From: Chersky-840 sp050011815
GTDB taxonomy: Bacteria > Actinomycetota > Acidimicrobiia > Acidimicrobiales > UBA8190
Reading direction: 5' to 3'
Assembly (NCBI GenBank): GCA_050011815.1
Contig: JBEKIJ010000012.1
Span: 26,644-90,643, forward strand
DNA: 64,000 bases
Positions 48,103-56,855 of the stretch are shown in pieces (positions within the stretch are counted from its first letter, which is position 1; the number at the start of each line of letters is the position of its first letter). The notes under the pieces were generated by a model. The model saw only the letters and a list, made by a program, of their open reading frames with translations, made no database searches and was not told the DNA's origin. Position numbers and translations under genes: made by a program.

Positions 48103-49101
48103 TCACCGAGACGGTGCGGGAGCAAGACGACCGATAGCGCGGAGATAGCCGACCGTATCGGCGAAGGTCTCGCCGAGGGGACGGTACGTGCAGCCCAGAT
48201 CGGCGAGCGTGGACCTGTCGTCGGTGGGGACGCCGCTGGTCATGATGATGGCTGCTTCTTCGGAAAGAGGAGCGGAGCCCTTTCCCTCGGCGCGCATCCG
48301 GTCGAATTGCCGACCCAGGTCGATCATCTCGGCCGCGGTCACCTCCTGGTGGGCCACCTCGACTCCCGCCGCCGCGCCGAGCGCCTGGGTCCATTCCGCC
48401 CACGTGACGTACCGGCCACCGGCGAGGTAGTGCCGGGGCCCCCGCCCGGGTTCCACGGCCTTCGCCAACATCGTGGCCAGGTCGCGCACGTCGACCACGC
48501 CGAGTCCGCCGGGAGGAACCAACATGAAGGTCTCGAGCGCGGCGAGCACGGCCCCGAAGCTCCCGTCGAGGTGCGGCGACATGGGCCCGTAGGCCCCGCC
48601 GATGGTGAAGCTCGTGATGGGGGCACCCGCCGCCTGCCACCCCCGCACCAGGAGCTCGGCCTCTCGCTTGGAGGCGCCGTAGCTCGACAGAGGCTGGGCC
48701 AGCGGGCTGTCGGTGGTGATGATCGGCTCGTCGGTGGGGAGATGGACGGTGATGGTCGAGGTGTAGACGATCGGGTCGAGCCCGGCATCGAGGGCGGCCG
48801 ACATCACCGTGCGTACCCCGTCCACATTCGCCGTCGTCTTGGGCCCGGTCCCGCCTTCGACGCCCACCTCGCCGGCGGCGTGGACGACGGCGTCGCACCC
48901 CTTCACCGCCGCGGCCACCGCCACCGGGTCGGTCATGTCGCCCTGCACCGCCGTCGCGCTCACCCCGTGCGGTCCGAGCGCTCCCGCAATCCGGTCGGGA
49001 TTCCTGACGAGGATCCGCACGTCGTGACCGTCACGTCGAAGCGCAGCCACGGCGTGTGACCCGATGAACCCCGTGGCGCCTGTGACGAGAACCAGCATCA
49101 C
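48103..49101 (-). CDS. NAD-dependent epimerase/dehydratase (extended SDR)
   Basis: A 332-residue atypical/extended short-chain dehydrogenase. MMLVLVTGATGFIGSHAVAALRRDGHDVRILVRNP gives the T-G-x-x-G-x-x-G cofactor loop and an Arg for NADP(H) preference; the catalytic tyrosine and lysine are in SSYGASKREAELLV. The substrate side contains FMLVPPGGLGVVDVRDLATMLAKAVE, usual in this family. ATG 49101 (or 49098) follows AAGGTGAG. It stands beside the TetR gene, convergent, and downstream of GNAT on the minus strand. Similar proteins are often NAD(P)H-binding ketoreductases or dihydroflavonol reductase-like enzymes. Substrate unknown. Confidence 0.88.
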   Translation of the reverse strand: MMLVLVTGATGFIGSHAVAALRRDGHDVRILVRNPDRIAGALGPHGVSATAVQGDMTDPVAVAAAVKGCDAVVHAAGEVGVEGGTGPKTTANVDGVRTVMSAALDAGLDPIVYTSTITVHLPTDEPIITTDSPLAQPLSSYGASKREAELLVRGWQAAGAPITSFTIGGAYGPMSPHLDGSFGAVLAALETFMLVPPGGLGVVDVRDLATMLAKAVEPGRGPRHYLAGGRYVTWAEWTQALGAAAGVEVAHQEVTAAEMIDLGRQFDRMRAEGKGSAPLSEEAAIIMTSGVPTDDRSTLADLGCTYRPLGETFADTVGYLRAIGRLAPAPSR

Positions 49102-49172
49102 TCACCTTGTCTCCGCGTGCTCCCGCTGTCGGTCGACCCCATGGTGCGGGTACTCCGGGGTTCGATTGTGCA

Positions 49173-49676
49173 TCACGATACATCCATGACGAAGAGCGGA
49201 AGCTCTCTGTCGGCGATCGAGTGGGACGCCGTCGTGCCGAACGCTTCGGCCCCCACGTGTTCGTAGAAGCCGGCGGCGAAGGGATCGGCCTCGATCCGGA
49301 AGCGTGAGAACCCCGCGTCCCGGGCCGCTCGCACGGCGTCGTCGAACAGCAGGGCGCCCACTCCGGTGCCGATGACCTCGGGCTCGACGAACAGCGTCGA
49401 CAGCTCGGCGTCGTCGCTGTCGGTCCCGACGAGACCGTAGAAGCCCAAGAGGCGATGGGTCGTCTCGTCGACCGCAACGGTCAATCGGTGCGTGATCAGG
49501 TCCTCGGGTCGCACCGTCAACTCGTCGCGACATGCTTCGATGAACTGCGCGTCGTAGCCCCAGTGCGCCTTCGATCGCAGGGCCAGACGGGTGAGGTCCT
49601 CGATCTCCTCCACCCGGGCCCGTCGAAGGACCACGCTCTCCCCTCGAATCGGGTTGCCGCGATGATCCTCCGCCAT
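49173..49676 (-). CDS. GNAT family N-acetyltransferase
   Basis: A 167-residue GNAT fold enzyme. LRRARVEEIEDLTRLALRSKAHWGYDAQFIEACRDELTV starts the typical small-molecule subgroup; ELSTLFVEPEVIGTGVGALLFDDAVRAARDAGFSRFRIEADPFAAGFYEHVGAEAF is the acetyl-CoA site (R/Q-x-x-G-x-G/A is here I-G-T-G-V-G). A possible -10 TACCGA lies 5 bases before the ATG at 49676. It is next to the epimerase gene on the same strand, 71 bases apart. Substrate unknown. Confidence 0.88.
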   Translation of the reverse strand: MAEDHRGNPIRGESVVLRRARVEEIEDLTRLALRSKAHWGYDAQFIEACRDELTVRPEDLITHRLTVAVDETTHRLLGFYGLVGTDSDDAELSTLFVEPEVIGTGVGALLFDDAVRAARDAGFSRFRIEADPFAAGFYEHVGAEAFGTTASHSIADRELPLFVMDVS

Positions 49677-49702
49677 GAGGGTCGGTACCGGTGTTCGGGC
49701 CG

Positions 49703-50431
49703 TTAGAGCTGGCGCGTCGGAATCGCCGTCTCGATGGCGGAGCTGCCCTGGCGGCGGATCTCGTAGGCCTGGGCACCGGGCTTCTCGGTGATCGCCTCGT
49801 AGAGCTCGGTGCCCCGGTAGACGAGTCCCGCCCCGTTGTCGGTGGCATAGGCGTCGGGCAAGGTGCCGTCGGCCACGAGACGCCGGATGAGGGGACGACG
49901 TTGCGGCTCGGCGTCATGGTGCGGACTGTTGCTGAAAGGCAGGAACCCCAGAGCGTCGGTCACGGCGCGCAGGGGCAACCCGAAGGAATCGGTCGTCCCT
50001 CCCATGTGCCAACAGAGGGAACCGGCCGAGACCCCCATCAACACCGTGCCCGCTTGCCATGCCGAACGGAGGATGGTGTCGAGCCCGTGCAGCCGCCACA
50101 GCGCCAGCAGGTTGGCCGTACTCCCTCCGCTCACCCAGATCACGTCCTGTTTCGACAGATGGCCCTCGATGTCGTCGAAGTTGGGCATGGGGAACAGGTC
50201 CAGATGCGACACCACCATGTCGAGCTTCGAGAATGCGTGATGCATGGCGGTCAGCCACATCGGGCTGTCTCCCACGGCGGTGGCGATGATGCACAGGCGG
50301 GGATGGGCCCCTGCTCGGGCCAGCTGGGCCGCCAACGAGTAGGCCGGCCCGGGTCGGAGGTTCCACATGTCCGCCCCATCGGGTTGGAAGCCGATGCTCG
50401 TGGCCAGGATGGTGGGCTGGGGGGCCGACAC
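49703..50431 (-). CDS. Peptidase E-like (family S51) protein
   Basis: A 242-residue serine-peptidase-like protein. GVSAGSLCW carries the nucleophile Ser135, and DVIWVSGGSTANLLALWRLHGLDTIL is the typical preceding strand and loop of S51 enzymes, which cleave Asp-Xaa dipeptides. The His in the catalytic dyad is not identifiable by eye. GTG 50431 is 6 bases after TAGAAC, so a leaderless message is likely. It is divergent from WhiB with 202 bases between. Confidence 0.85.
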   Translation of the reverse strand: MSAPQPTILATSIGFQPDGADMWNLRPGPAYSLAAQLARAGAHPRLCIIATAVGDSPMWLTAMHHAFSKLDMVVSHLDLFPMPNFDDIEGHLSKQDVIWVSGGSTANLLALWRLHGLDTILRSAWQAGTVLMGVSAGSLCWHMGGTTDSFGLPLRAVTDALGFLPFSNSPHHDAEPQRRPLIRRLVADGTLPDAYATDNGAGLVYRGTELYEAITEKPGAQAYEIRRQGSSAIETAIPTRQL

Positions 50432-50437
50432 GGCACC

Positions 50438-50443
50438 GTTCTA
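50438..50443 (-). promoter_or_regulatory. -10-like element for the peptidase gene
   Basis: TAGAAC on the minus strand, ending 6 bases before the GTG at 50431. TA is kept, the last base is C rather than T. Confidence 0.4.
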
Positions 50444-50633
50444 CCTCAGGCCCCCTCGGATCCGGGTTTCTGTCCCCGAGGTCTCCCACCAGGGGCGACG
50501 GACACCGGCGGCGGGTGCGGTCCGGCGGCCTTCACAGGATCCCCACAGACATCTCATGGACACTTCAAAGCGTGGTGCGTTCGAATCCGAGCCAGAGGGC
50601 AACGAAGGGCCCGCTTTGGTCCAGAGGAGCACG

Positions 50634-50993
50634 ATGAACACCGAGTGGATGAGCCAAGCCAAGTGCAGGAACATGGACCCGGCGGTGTTCTTCCCGAGCG
50701 ACGGGGTCGGGGTGCAAGCCGCCCAGCGCATCTGCGCCGACTGCGAGGTGGCGCGGCCGTGCCTGGAGTACGCCCTGGCCAGCAAGATCGAAGAAGGCGT
50801 GTGGGGCGGCGCCTCGGAGCGCCACCGCCGCCGCCTTCTCCGCCAGCGCCGGGCGGCGAACACCCGCCTCGGTGGCGGGGGCGGGCGCGAGCTCGTGGGC
50901 GGCCGGGCGGACGCCTCGGCCACGGGTGCCTCCCGGCGCCGCTACGGCCAGGTGCTCACGCGCGCCGATCTCCTGGACGGGGCGCACCGGTAG
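50634..50993 (+). CDS. WhiB family iron-sulfur regulator
   Basis: A 119-residue WhiB-like protein, an actinobacteria-only family that binds a [4Fe-4S] cluster and usually region 4 of the primary sigma factor. The four cluster cysteines are Cys11, Cys34, Cys37 and Cys43 (C-x22-C-x2-C-x5-C), and the beta-turn GVWGG follows. A basic RHRRRLLRQRR stretch after it should contact DNA. The C-terminus is low-complexity. AGAGGAG about 5 bases upstream fixes the ATG; the open frame further upstream is non-coding. Confidence 0.93.
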   Translation: MNTEWMSQAKCRNMDPAVFFPSDGVGVQAAQRICADCEVARPCLEYALASKIEEGVWGGASERHRRRLLRQRRAANTRLGGGGGRELVGGRADASATGASRRRYGQVLTRADLLDGAHR

Positions 50994-51080
50994 CGCATCA
51001 CCTCGTTGTCACCCGCCACGGCGGGTCCTCGGTGACGGCGGACAGCCCCGCCCCGGGACCCCCTTCGCGACAATGGGGCG

Positions 51081-51731
51081 ATGACGCCCGTGGTCCTGTT
51101 CGATCTCGACAACACGCTCATCGATCGCGACGGCGCCTTTCGCCACTGGGCCGGGGGGTTCCTGGCGGATCGGGATCTGGACCCGACCGAGTTGGAGTGG
51201 GTGCGGCGCGAGGACGACGACGGCAAGGCTTCCCGTCACGTCTTCTTCGCCGCGCTGCGGGCCCGGTTCGGGCTTTCTGAGAGCGTCGAGGATCTCGTCG
51301 GCGCCTACCAGGAAGCGATCCCGACCCTCCACCACCCCGAACGGCACGTGCTCGCCGGGTTGCGAGCACTCCGGGCCGCGGGATGGAAGACCGCGGTCGT
51401 CACCAACGGCCCGGCGACCCAGGAGTCCAAGATCCGATCTGCGGGCCTCGACACCGTGCTCGATGCGTGGTGCATCTCGGGGCTCGTCGGGGTGGCGAAG
51501 CCCGAGCGGGCCATCTTCGAGGAAGCGGCTCGCCGCGCCGGCGCCACCCTGCAGGGGTGGATGGTGGGAGACACCGCCGAGATCGACATCCTCGGTGGGA
51601 TCGGCGCCGGGCTGCGAACGATCTGGATGGCGAGAGACCGTCCCTGGACCGCCCGAGAATACGAACCGGAGCTCATGGCTGGCGACGTGGCGGAAGCCGC
51701 CCGCCTGATCCTCGAGAGCGACAGCGCGTGA
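51081..51731 (+). CDS. HAD family hydrolase
   Basis: A 216-residue phosphatase-like enzyme of the HAD IA type. Motif I is VVLFDLDNTLID with catalytic Asp8 and Asp10, motif II TAVVTNGPA, motif III lysine in GVAKPERAIFEEA and motif IV WMVGDTAEIDILGG. A helical cap lies between motifs I and II. The N-terminus and cap suggest a YjjG or phosphoglycolate-phosphatase-like function; the phosphate ester is unknown. ATG 51081 follows GACAAT, a -10-like hexamer 6 bases upstream. Confidence 0.9.
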   Translation: MTPVVLFDLDNTLIDRDGAFRHWAGGFLADRDLDPTELEWVRREDDDGKASRHVFFAALRARFGLSESVEDLVGAYQEAIPTLHHPERHVLAGLRALRAAGWKTAVVTNGPATQESKIRSAGLDTVLDAWCISGLVGVAKPERAIFEEAARRAGATLQGWMVGDTAEIDILGGIGAGLRTIWMARDRPWTAREYEPELMAGDVAEAARLILESDSA

Positions 51732-51763
51732 TGCAGGCTCGTTTCCCTGCGTGTTCGTCAGGG

Positions 51764-51769
51764 TACGCT
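51764..51769 (+). promoter_or_regulatory. -10 element upstream of the PAS gene
   Basis: TACGCT fits TANNNT. A start near 51776 would give a leader of about 127 bases containing the short repeats below. Confidence 0.4.
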
Positions 51770-51818
51770 CGATCCCGGCGCGCAGCCCGGCTCCATCGGC
51801 CCCGCGCCGCATCCCCAG

Positions 51819-51876
51819 ACACGCCACAGACACGGACACGCCACAGACACATGATGAGCCGATCATGATGAGCCGA
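51819..51876 (+). repeat. Two adjacent short direct repeats in the PAS gene leader
   Basis: ACACGCCACAGACAC occurs at 51819-51833 and 51836-51850 (17-base period), directly followed by ATGATGAGCCGA at 51851-51862 and 51865-51876 (14-base period). They lie within the presumed leader of the PAS gene. Confidence 0.85.
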
Positions 51877-51902
51877 GACACGACCAGAAGGAGTCCGCTG
51901 CC

Positions 51903-52313
51903 GTGAGCTCTCCCGAGATGCCCTCTCTCGAGATCCCCGAGGAGGTCCTCGCCGCCGTGCCCGAATACGGGGCCGACGAGGAAGCGGTGGTGATCGTGGA
52001 CTTCCAAGGTGTCGTGCTGGGGCTGAACAAGCCGGCCGAAGAGCTCTTCAAGATGGAGAGCGCCGACATCGCCGGCGAGTTCGTGGAGATGCTCGTGCCC
52101 ACCAAGAAGCGCTGGGGCCACCAGGCCTATCGCCGCGGCTACCTGGTGGAGCCGAGGGACAGGGAGATGGATCCCGGGCTCTATCCCGAGGCCGAGACGG
52201 CGGAGGGGGAGGTCGTCCCCATCACGGGACGGCTCCAGCCCGTCACGGTGAACGGGAAGCTCTTCGTCGCCGCCCACATGGCTCGCGACGAGGCGCCCCG
52301 CCCCGCGGACTGA
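51903..52313 (+). CDS. Single PAS-domain protein
   Basis: A 136-residue protein consisting of one PAS domain and nothing else. EEAVVIVDFQGVVLGLNKPAEELFKMESADIAGEFVEMLVP is the PAS core (V-D-x-x-G-x-I-x-x-x-N, F/L ... G). The end (GEVVPITGRLQPVTVNGKLFVAAHMA) gives the last two strands. AAGGAG sits 9 bases before the GTG at 51903. It has no output domain, so it would act through a partner protein, or bind a small molecule. No histidine kinase is near. Confidence 0.8.
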   Translation: MSSPEMPSLEIPEEVLAAVPEYGADEEAVVIVDFQGVVLGLNKPAEELFKMESADIAGEFVEMLVPTKKRWGHQAYRRGYLVEPRDREMDPGLYPEAETAEGEVVPITGRLQPVTVNGKLFVAAHMARDEAPRPAD

Positions 52314-52420
52314 TCGGGTATCGGACCAGCTCAGGTCGCCTGTCCCCCTTCGGCTGCCCGGCCCGTCCTCGCCGCCGGGCCCCCCTGCCCGCTGGCGGCT
52401 GACCCCCGGGGGAATCCCGG

Positions 52421-52447
52421 TACCCTCCGGGTTGTTGCACAGGCAAC
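52421..52447 (+). promoter_or_regulatory. lon promoter with hairpin at the start of transcription
   Basis: TACCCT at 52421-52426 is a -10 match. Just downstream a perfect small hairpin GTTGC-ACAG-GCAAC (52434-52447) lies at the expected transcription start. It might be an operator or a 5'-end stabilising hairpin. No CIRCE or HAIR heat-shock element is seen. Confidence 0.45.
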
Positions 52448-52504
52448 GATCCGGGGCGGAACCCGTCAGGGGGTGCGACCGGGGCGGGAGAGGGACCGAA
52501 GATC

Positions 52505-54904
52505 ATGACCGAGCTGAACCAGACATTGCCGCTGTTGCCGCTGACCTCGGGGGTCGTGCTCCCGGGGATGGTGTTCACCATGGCCCTGGAGACCGACGAG
52601 GCCAAGACGGCCGCGGAGGCGGCGGGGTCGGTGGGTGGCGAGCTCGTCCTCGTGCCCCACATCGACGGGCGCTATGCCTCGGTGGGAGTGATCTCGAAGA
52701 TCCTCGAGACCGGGGAACTGCCCGGCGGCCCTGTCGCCGTGGTGGTGAGCGGGCTGCGTCGGGCCACGGTCGGCACCGCCGTGCCGGGGACCGGCCAGGC
52801 CCTGTGGGTCCAGGTGGAACCCATCGTGGACGAACCTGAGACGCCCAGGGCCCAAGAGCTCGGACGCGAATACCGCGCCGTGCTCGAGAACATCCTCCTC
52901 ACCAGAGGGGCGCGCCGCATGGCGGAGCGTCTGCGCGACATCACCGACGCCTCCCAGATCGCCGATCTGTCGGGGTATTCCCCCGACCTCAGCCTGGCCC
53001 AGAAGGTGGAGGTGCTCGAGACCGTCGACCTCGAGGCCCGGCTCCGTCTGGTCCTCGGGTGGGCGCGCGAGACACTTGCGGATCTCACCCTGCGCGAGCA
53101 GATCAAGACCAACGTCGAAGAGGGCATGGAGAAGACCCAGCGCGAGTTCCTCCTGCGCCGTCAGCTCGAGGCCATCCGCAAGGAGCTCAACGAGCTCGAC
53201 GGCAACCCTGACGAAGGCTCGGTCGATGACTACCGTGCCAAGTTGGAGGGCCGCGACTTCCCCGACGCCGTGCGGACGGCGGTGTTGCGCGAAGTCGACA
53301 AGCTCGAACGCACCAGTGAGCAGAGCCCCGAGCACGGGTGGATCCGGACGTGGTTGGACACCATCTTCGAGTTGCCGTGGGGCGTCGTGTCCGACGACAA
53401 CCTCGACGTCCCCGCCGCGGCGGGCATCCTCGACGAGGACCACGACGGGCTCAACGACGTGAAAGAGCGCATCCTCGAACACCTGGCCGTGCGCAAGCTC
53501 CGCACCGATCGCGGTCTCGCGTCGACGGGTGTGCGCGGTTCGGGTGCCATCCTGGCCCTCGTCGGGCCTCCGGGTGTGGGCAAGACCTCCCTCGGGGAGT
53601 CGGTGGCACGCGCTCTCGGTCGCAAGTTCGTCCGGGTCGCCCTCGGGGGCGTGCGCGACGAGGCGGAGATCCGGGGACACCGACGGACCTACGTGGGGGC
53701 CCAGCCCGGACGGCTGGCCCGCGCCCTGCGCGAAGCGGGGACCATGAACCCCGTGATCGTGCTGGACGAGGTGGACAAGCTGGGTGCGGACTATCGGGGT
53801 GACCCGTCGTCGGCCCTGCTCGAGGTCCTCGACCCGGCCCAGAACCACACCTTCCGGGACCATTACCTCGAAGTGGAGCTCGACCTGTCGAAGGTCCTGT
53901 TCCTGGCGACCGCCAACGTGGCCGAGACCATCCCCGGCCCCCTCCTCGACAGGATGGAGGTCATCCGGATCGATGGCTACACCGAGGACGAGAAGGTCAC
54001 CATCGCCCGCCACCACCTCTTGCGCCGTCAACTCGAACGGACCGGCCTCAGGGCCGACGAGGTGGAGGTGACAGATGATGCCCTGCGCGCCATCTCCTCG
54101 GACTACACACGCGAGGCCGGTGTGCGAAACCTCGAACGCGAGATCGGACGGTTGTTGCGCAAGGTCGCCACCAAGCTGGCGAGCGCAACGGTGACCGCAC
54201 CCGTCGTGGTCGGGGTGGACGACGTGCGCACCTGGCTCGGTCGCGCCCGCTTCTTCTTCGAGGCGGCCGACCGCACGAGCGTGCCGGGCGTGGCGACGGG
54301 GCTGGCGGTCACGGGAACGGGCGGCGACGTGTTGTTCGTCGAGGCCACCGTGATGGACGGCGCCGAGGGGCTCACCCTCACCGGACAGCTCGGTGACGTC
54401 ATGAAGGAGTCGGCGGAGATCGCGCTGTCCTTCGTGCGGTCGCACGCGGCTGAGCTCGGGATCGACCCCGGGGCATTTGCCGGGAAGCGTTTCCACCTGC
54501 ACGTCCCCGCCGGAGCGGTGCCCAAGGACGGGCCCTCGGCCGGGGTCACCATGACCACGGCACTCGTGAGCCTGCTCCTCGACCGGGCTGTCCGCCCCGT
54601 CGTGGGCATGACCGGTGAGGTCACTCTGCAGGGTCGTGTGCTGCCCATCGGCGGTGTGAAGCAGAAGGTGCTCGCCGCCCACCGGGCCGGGCTCAGAGAC
54701 GTGGTCCTGCCCGTGCGCAACGGGCCCGACCTCGAGGACGTGCCCGACAGCGTGCGCGAGGAGATGACCTTCCACCTGGCCGAGACCGTGTCCGACGTGT
54801 TGGGCGCCGCGCTCGAGGGCGCGGCCATGGACGACGTCACATCGGGCACGGCTCGTGACCGGATGGACGAGCTCGTCCACGACGGGGGGTCGGTGGCCGC
54901 GTAG
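52505..54904 (+). CDS. lon: ATP-dependent protease Lon
   Basis: A 799-residue Lon protease, close to the usual 780-800. Residues 1-190 are the substrate-binding LON domain, then a coiled coil, the AAA+ module with Walker A GPPGVGKT (about residue 354) and Walker B VIVLDEVDKLG, and the protease domain. The catalytic serine is Ser678 in KDGPSAGVTM; the lysine of the dyad lies about 43 residues later in GGVKQKVLAA. Degrades damaged and regulatory proteins in the cytoplasm. ATG 52505 follows GGGAGAGGGACC. A strong hairpin at 54981 ends the transcript. Confidence 0.97.
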   Translation: MTELNQTLPLLPLTSGVVLPGMVFTMALETDEAKTAAEAAGSVGGELVLVPHIDGRYASVGVISKILETGELPGGPVAVVVSGLRRATVGTAVPGTGQALWVQVEPIVDEPETPRAQELGREYRAVLENILLTRGARRMAERLRDITDASQIADLSGYSPDLSLAQKVEVLETVDLEARLRLVLGWARETLADLTLREQIKTNVEEGMEKTQREFLLRRQLEAIRKELNELDGNPDEGSVDDYRAKLEGRDFPDAVRTAVLREVDKLERTSEQSPEHGWIRTWLDTIFELPWGVVSDDNLDVPAAAGILDEDHDGLNDVKERILEHLAVRKLRTDRGLASTGVRGSGAILALVGPPGVGKTSLGESVARALGRKFVRVALGGVRDEAEIRGHRRTYVGAQPGRLARALREAGTMNPVIVLDEVDKLGADYRGDPSSALLEVLDPAQNHTFRDHYLEVELDLSKVLFLATANVAETIPGPLLDRMEVIRIDGYTEDEKVTIARHHLLRRQLERTGLRADEVEVTDDALRAISSDYTREAGVRNLEREIGRLLRKVATKLASATVTAPVVVGVDDVRTWLGRARFFFEAADRTSVPGVATGLAVTGTGGDVLFVEATVMDGAEGLTLTGQLGDVMKESAEIALSFVRSHAAELGIDPGAFAGKRFHLHVPAGAVPKDGPSAGVTMTTALVSLLLDRAVRPVVGMTGEVTLQGRVLPIGGVKQKVLAAHRAGLRDVVLPVRNGPDLEDVPDSVREEMTFHLAETVSDVLGAALEGAAMDDVTSGTARDRMDELVHDGGSVAA

Positions 54905-54980
54905 CCGCCGACCCGCCGGGTCCGTCACCCGGCGTTCAGCGTGGGGTAACCCTGGGCACGAGAAATGTGGTGTTTGTTCA

Positions 54981-55013
54981 CGCACCCCATCCACAGACGG
55001 TGGATGGGGTGCG
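54981..55013 (+). terminator. Strong hairpin after lon
   Basis: A perfect 14-base stem, CGCACCCCATCCAC with GTGGATGGGGTGCG, around the loop AGACG. It has no T-run, as is common for high-GC actinobacterial terminators. Confidence 0.65.
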
Positions 55014-55358
55014 GATAACTCCGGCGTCTGGAATTCAGCCGAGGTCTCTGCTGGGGTCGAGGAGAGGGCGGATCCCGCCGGGCGGGAACCGTCGGAACCC
55101 GAACGCGCCGGCCTCGACGCGCCGGACAGATCGTTCACCGCTGCAGTGAAACCGTTCGTGGATCGACCGGGAGCTGCTCGTCGCGGCGCGCCTCGAAAGT
55201 GCATCCATATCTGCGAGGGGCGACGGTCCTTGTCGGTTCTGTCCGACATCCCCGCCGGGAAAAGCATATCGCAGGGAGGGGGGCTTCCCGCAAGGACCTC
55301 GGATGTGCTGACAATGCTCGGCGTGAGCTCGGCGGGTGAAGGCAGAGGGAGTGGCGAG
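55014..55358. other. Non-coding stretch upstream of the FAD monooxygenase
   Basis: Although one frame stays open through this part, its codons are irregular and its product is low-complexity and unlike any protein I know. It holds a palindrome at 55231-55248 and the ribosome-binding site of the next gene. Confidence 0.5.
55231..55248. promoter_or_regulatory. Candidate operator upstream of the FAD monooxygenase
   Basis: Perfect inverted repeat TGTCGG-N6-CCGACA, about 110 bases before the ATG at 55359. No regulator gene is adjacent, so the protein that might bind it is unknown. Confidence 0.35.
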
Positions 55359-56855
55359 ATGCGTGTGTCGTCGGCGATGACCGAACGCGCCGTTGTGATT
55401 GCCGGTGGCGGTCCGACGGGGATGATGCTGGGGGCCGAGCTGACATTGGCGGGGACCGACGTCCTCATCGTCGAGCGACGCCCGAGCGTCGAGCTCGAAA
55501 GCTCGCGCTCCAGAGGTCTGCACTCCCGCACCATCGAAGTCCTCGATCAGCGCGGTGTCGTCGATCGCTTCTTGGCCGAGGGGAAGGCGATGCAGGTGCA
55601 GGCGTTCGCCGGGGTGCCGATGGACATCAGCGATTTCCCCACCCGCCACAACTATGGGATGGCGCTCTTGCAGAGCCATTTCGAGCGCATCCTGGCCGGA
55701 TGGCTCGACGAGTTGAGCGTTCCCATCCTGCGCCAGCGCGAGGTGACGGGTTTCAGGCAGGACGACAGTGGCGTCGACGTCGCACTCTCCGGCGGCTCAT
55801 CACTGCGGGCGCAGTATCTGGTCGGTTGCGACGGGGGCCGGAGCGTTGTCCGCAAGGCGGCCGGCATCGAGTTCGCGGGCTGGGATCCGACCACGTGGTG
55901 GATCATCGCCGAGGTCGAGATGGAGGAGGTGCCGGAATTCGGGCTGCGGGGCGGGGGTGGCATCGGCCCGGCCGAAGATGGACGGGTGGGCGTCACCCTG
56001 ATCGAACCGGACGCGAACCGCACCGATGAGCCCACCCTGGAGGATCTCCGCGCCGCGCTCATCCGCGTCGACGGGACGGACCACGGGGTGCACAGCCCGC
56101 GCTTCATCTCTCGCTTCACCGACATGACACGTCAGGCGGTGGAGTATCGCAACGGGCGCGTGCTCGTCGCGGGAGACGCCGCCCACGTCCACCCGCCCAT
56201 GGGCGGGCAGGGATTGAACATCGGCGTGCAGGATTCGGTGAATCTGGGGTGGAAGCTGGCCCAGGTGGTCAGCGGAACGTCACCGGTGACGCTGCTCGAC
56301 ACCTATCAGGACGAGCGGCATCCGGTCGGTGCCCGGGTGCTGCACAACACCATGGCGCAGCGAGCGATCGGCGCCAACGACGAGCGCACGGTCGCCCTGC
56401 GCGACATCCTGGCCGAGTTGCTGACGATGGATCAACCGCGCAAGCACGTCGCCGGCATGATCTCCGGTCTCGACGTCGCCTACGACCTGGGCGAGGGACA
56501 TCCGCTGGTGGGGCGCCGCATGCCCGACCTGGATCTGAAGACCCCTCGTGGCCGGCTTCGCGTCTATGAGCTCCTGCACAGCGCCAAGCCTGTGCTGCTC
56601 AACTTCGGTGAGCCCGGTGAGCCCGGTGGGCTCGATATCGCACCGTGGGCCGACCGCGTCCAGTTCCTCGACGCGTCGTACGCCGGCACCTGGGAGCTCC
56701 CGGTGCTCGGCGAGGTCACCGCTCCCCCCGCCGTCTTGATCCGACCCGACGGCCATGTCGCCTGGGTGGGAGGCCCCGCCGACCCGGGGCTCCCCGAGGC
56801 GCTGACCACCTGGTTCGGACCGCCTACGACCGCGGCATTGCCCGGGGCACCCTGA
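55359..56855 (+). CDS. FAD-dependent aromatic monooxygenase (PheA/TfdB type)
   Basis: A 498-residue class A flavoprotein hydroxylase. Motifs in order: FAD-binding AVVIAGGGPTGMMLGAEL, the NAD(P)H/FAD DG fingerprint VGCDGGRSVVRKAAGIEF, and the second FAD motif VLVAGDAAHVHPPMGGQGLNIGVQD. The C-terminal 130 residues are the thioredoxin-like domain of the PheA/PNPH subfamily (LLNFGEP.., LVLIRPDGHVAWVGG). Members hydroxylate phenols, anthracyclines or similar rings. GAGGGAG (about 9 bases upstream) supports the ATG at 55359; ATG 55377 begins the conserved part. It ends one base before the opposing dehydrogenase gene. Substrate unknown. Confidence 0.9.
   Translation: MRVSSAMTERAVVIAGGGPTGMMLGAELTLAGTDVLIVERRPSVELESSRSRGLHSRTIEVLDQRGVVDRFLAEGKAMQVQAFAGVPMDISDFPTRHNYGMALLQSHFERILAGWLDELSVPILRQREVTGFRQDDSGVDVALSGGSSLRAQYLVGCDGGRSVVRKAAGIEFAGWDPTTWWIIAEVEMEEVPEFGLRGGGGIGPAEDGRVGVTLIEPDANRTDEPTLEDLRAALIRVDGTDHGVHSPRFISRFTDMTRQAVEYRNGRVLVAGDAAHVHPPMGGQGLNIGVQDSVNLGWKLAQVVSGTSPVTLLDTYQDERHPVGARVLHNTMAQRAIGANDERTVALRDILAELLTMDQPRKHVAGMISGLDVAYDLGEGHPLVGRRMPDLDLKTPRGRLRVYELLHSAKPVLLNFGEPGEPGGLDIAPWADRVQFLDASYAGTWELPVLGEVTAPPAVLIRPDGHVAWVGGPADPGLPEALTTWFGPPTTAALPGAP

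Noticed and set aside
52314..52504. CIRCE or HAIR heat-shock element upstream of lon
   Set aside because: Neither CTTGAGT-N7-ACTCAAG nor the CIRCE arms are present.
54855..55358. N-terminal extension of the FAD monooxygenase
   Set aside because: The frame is open but crosses the lon stop and its terminator, and the product is unlike the family, which starts at the GGGPTG segment.
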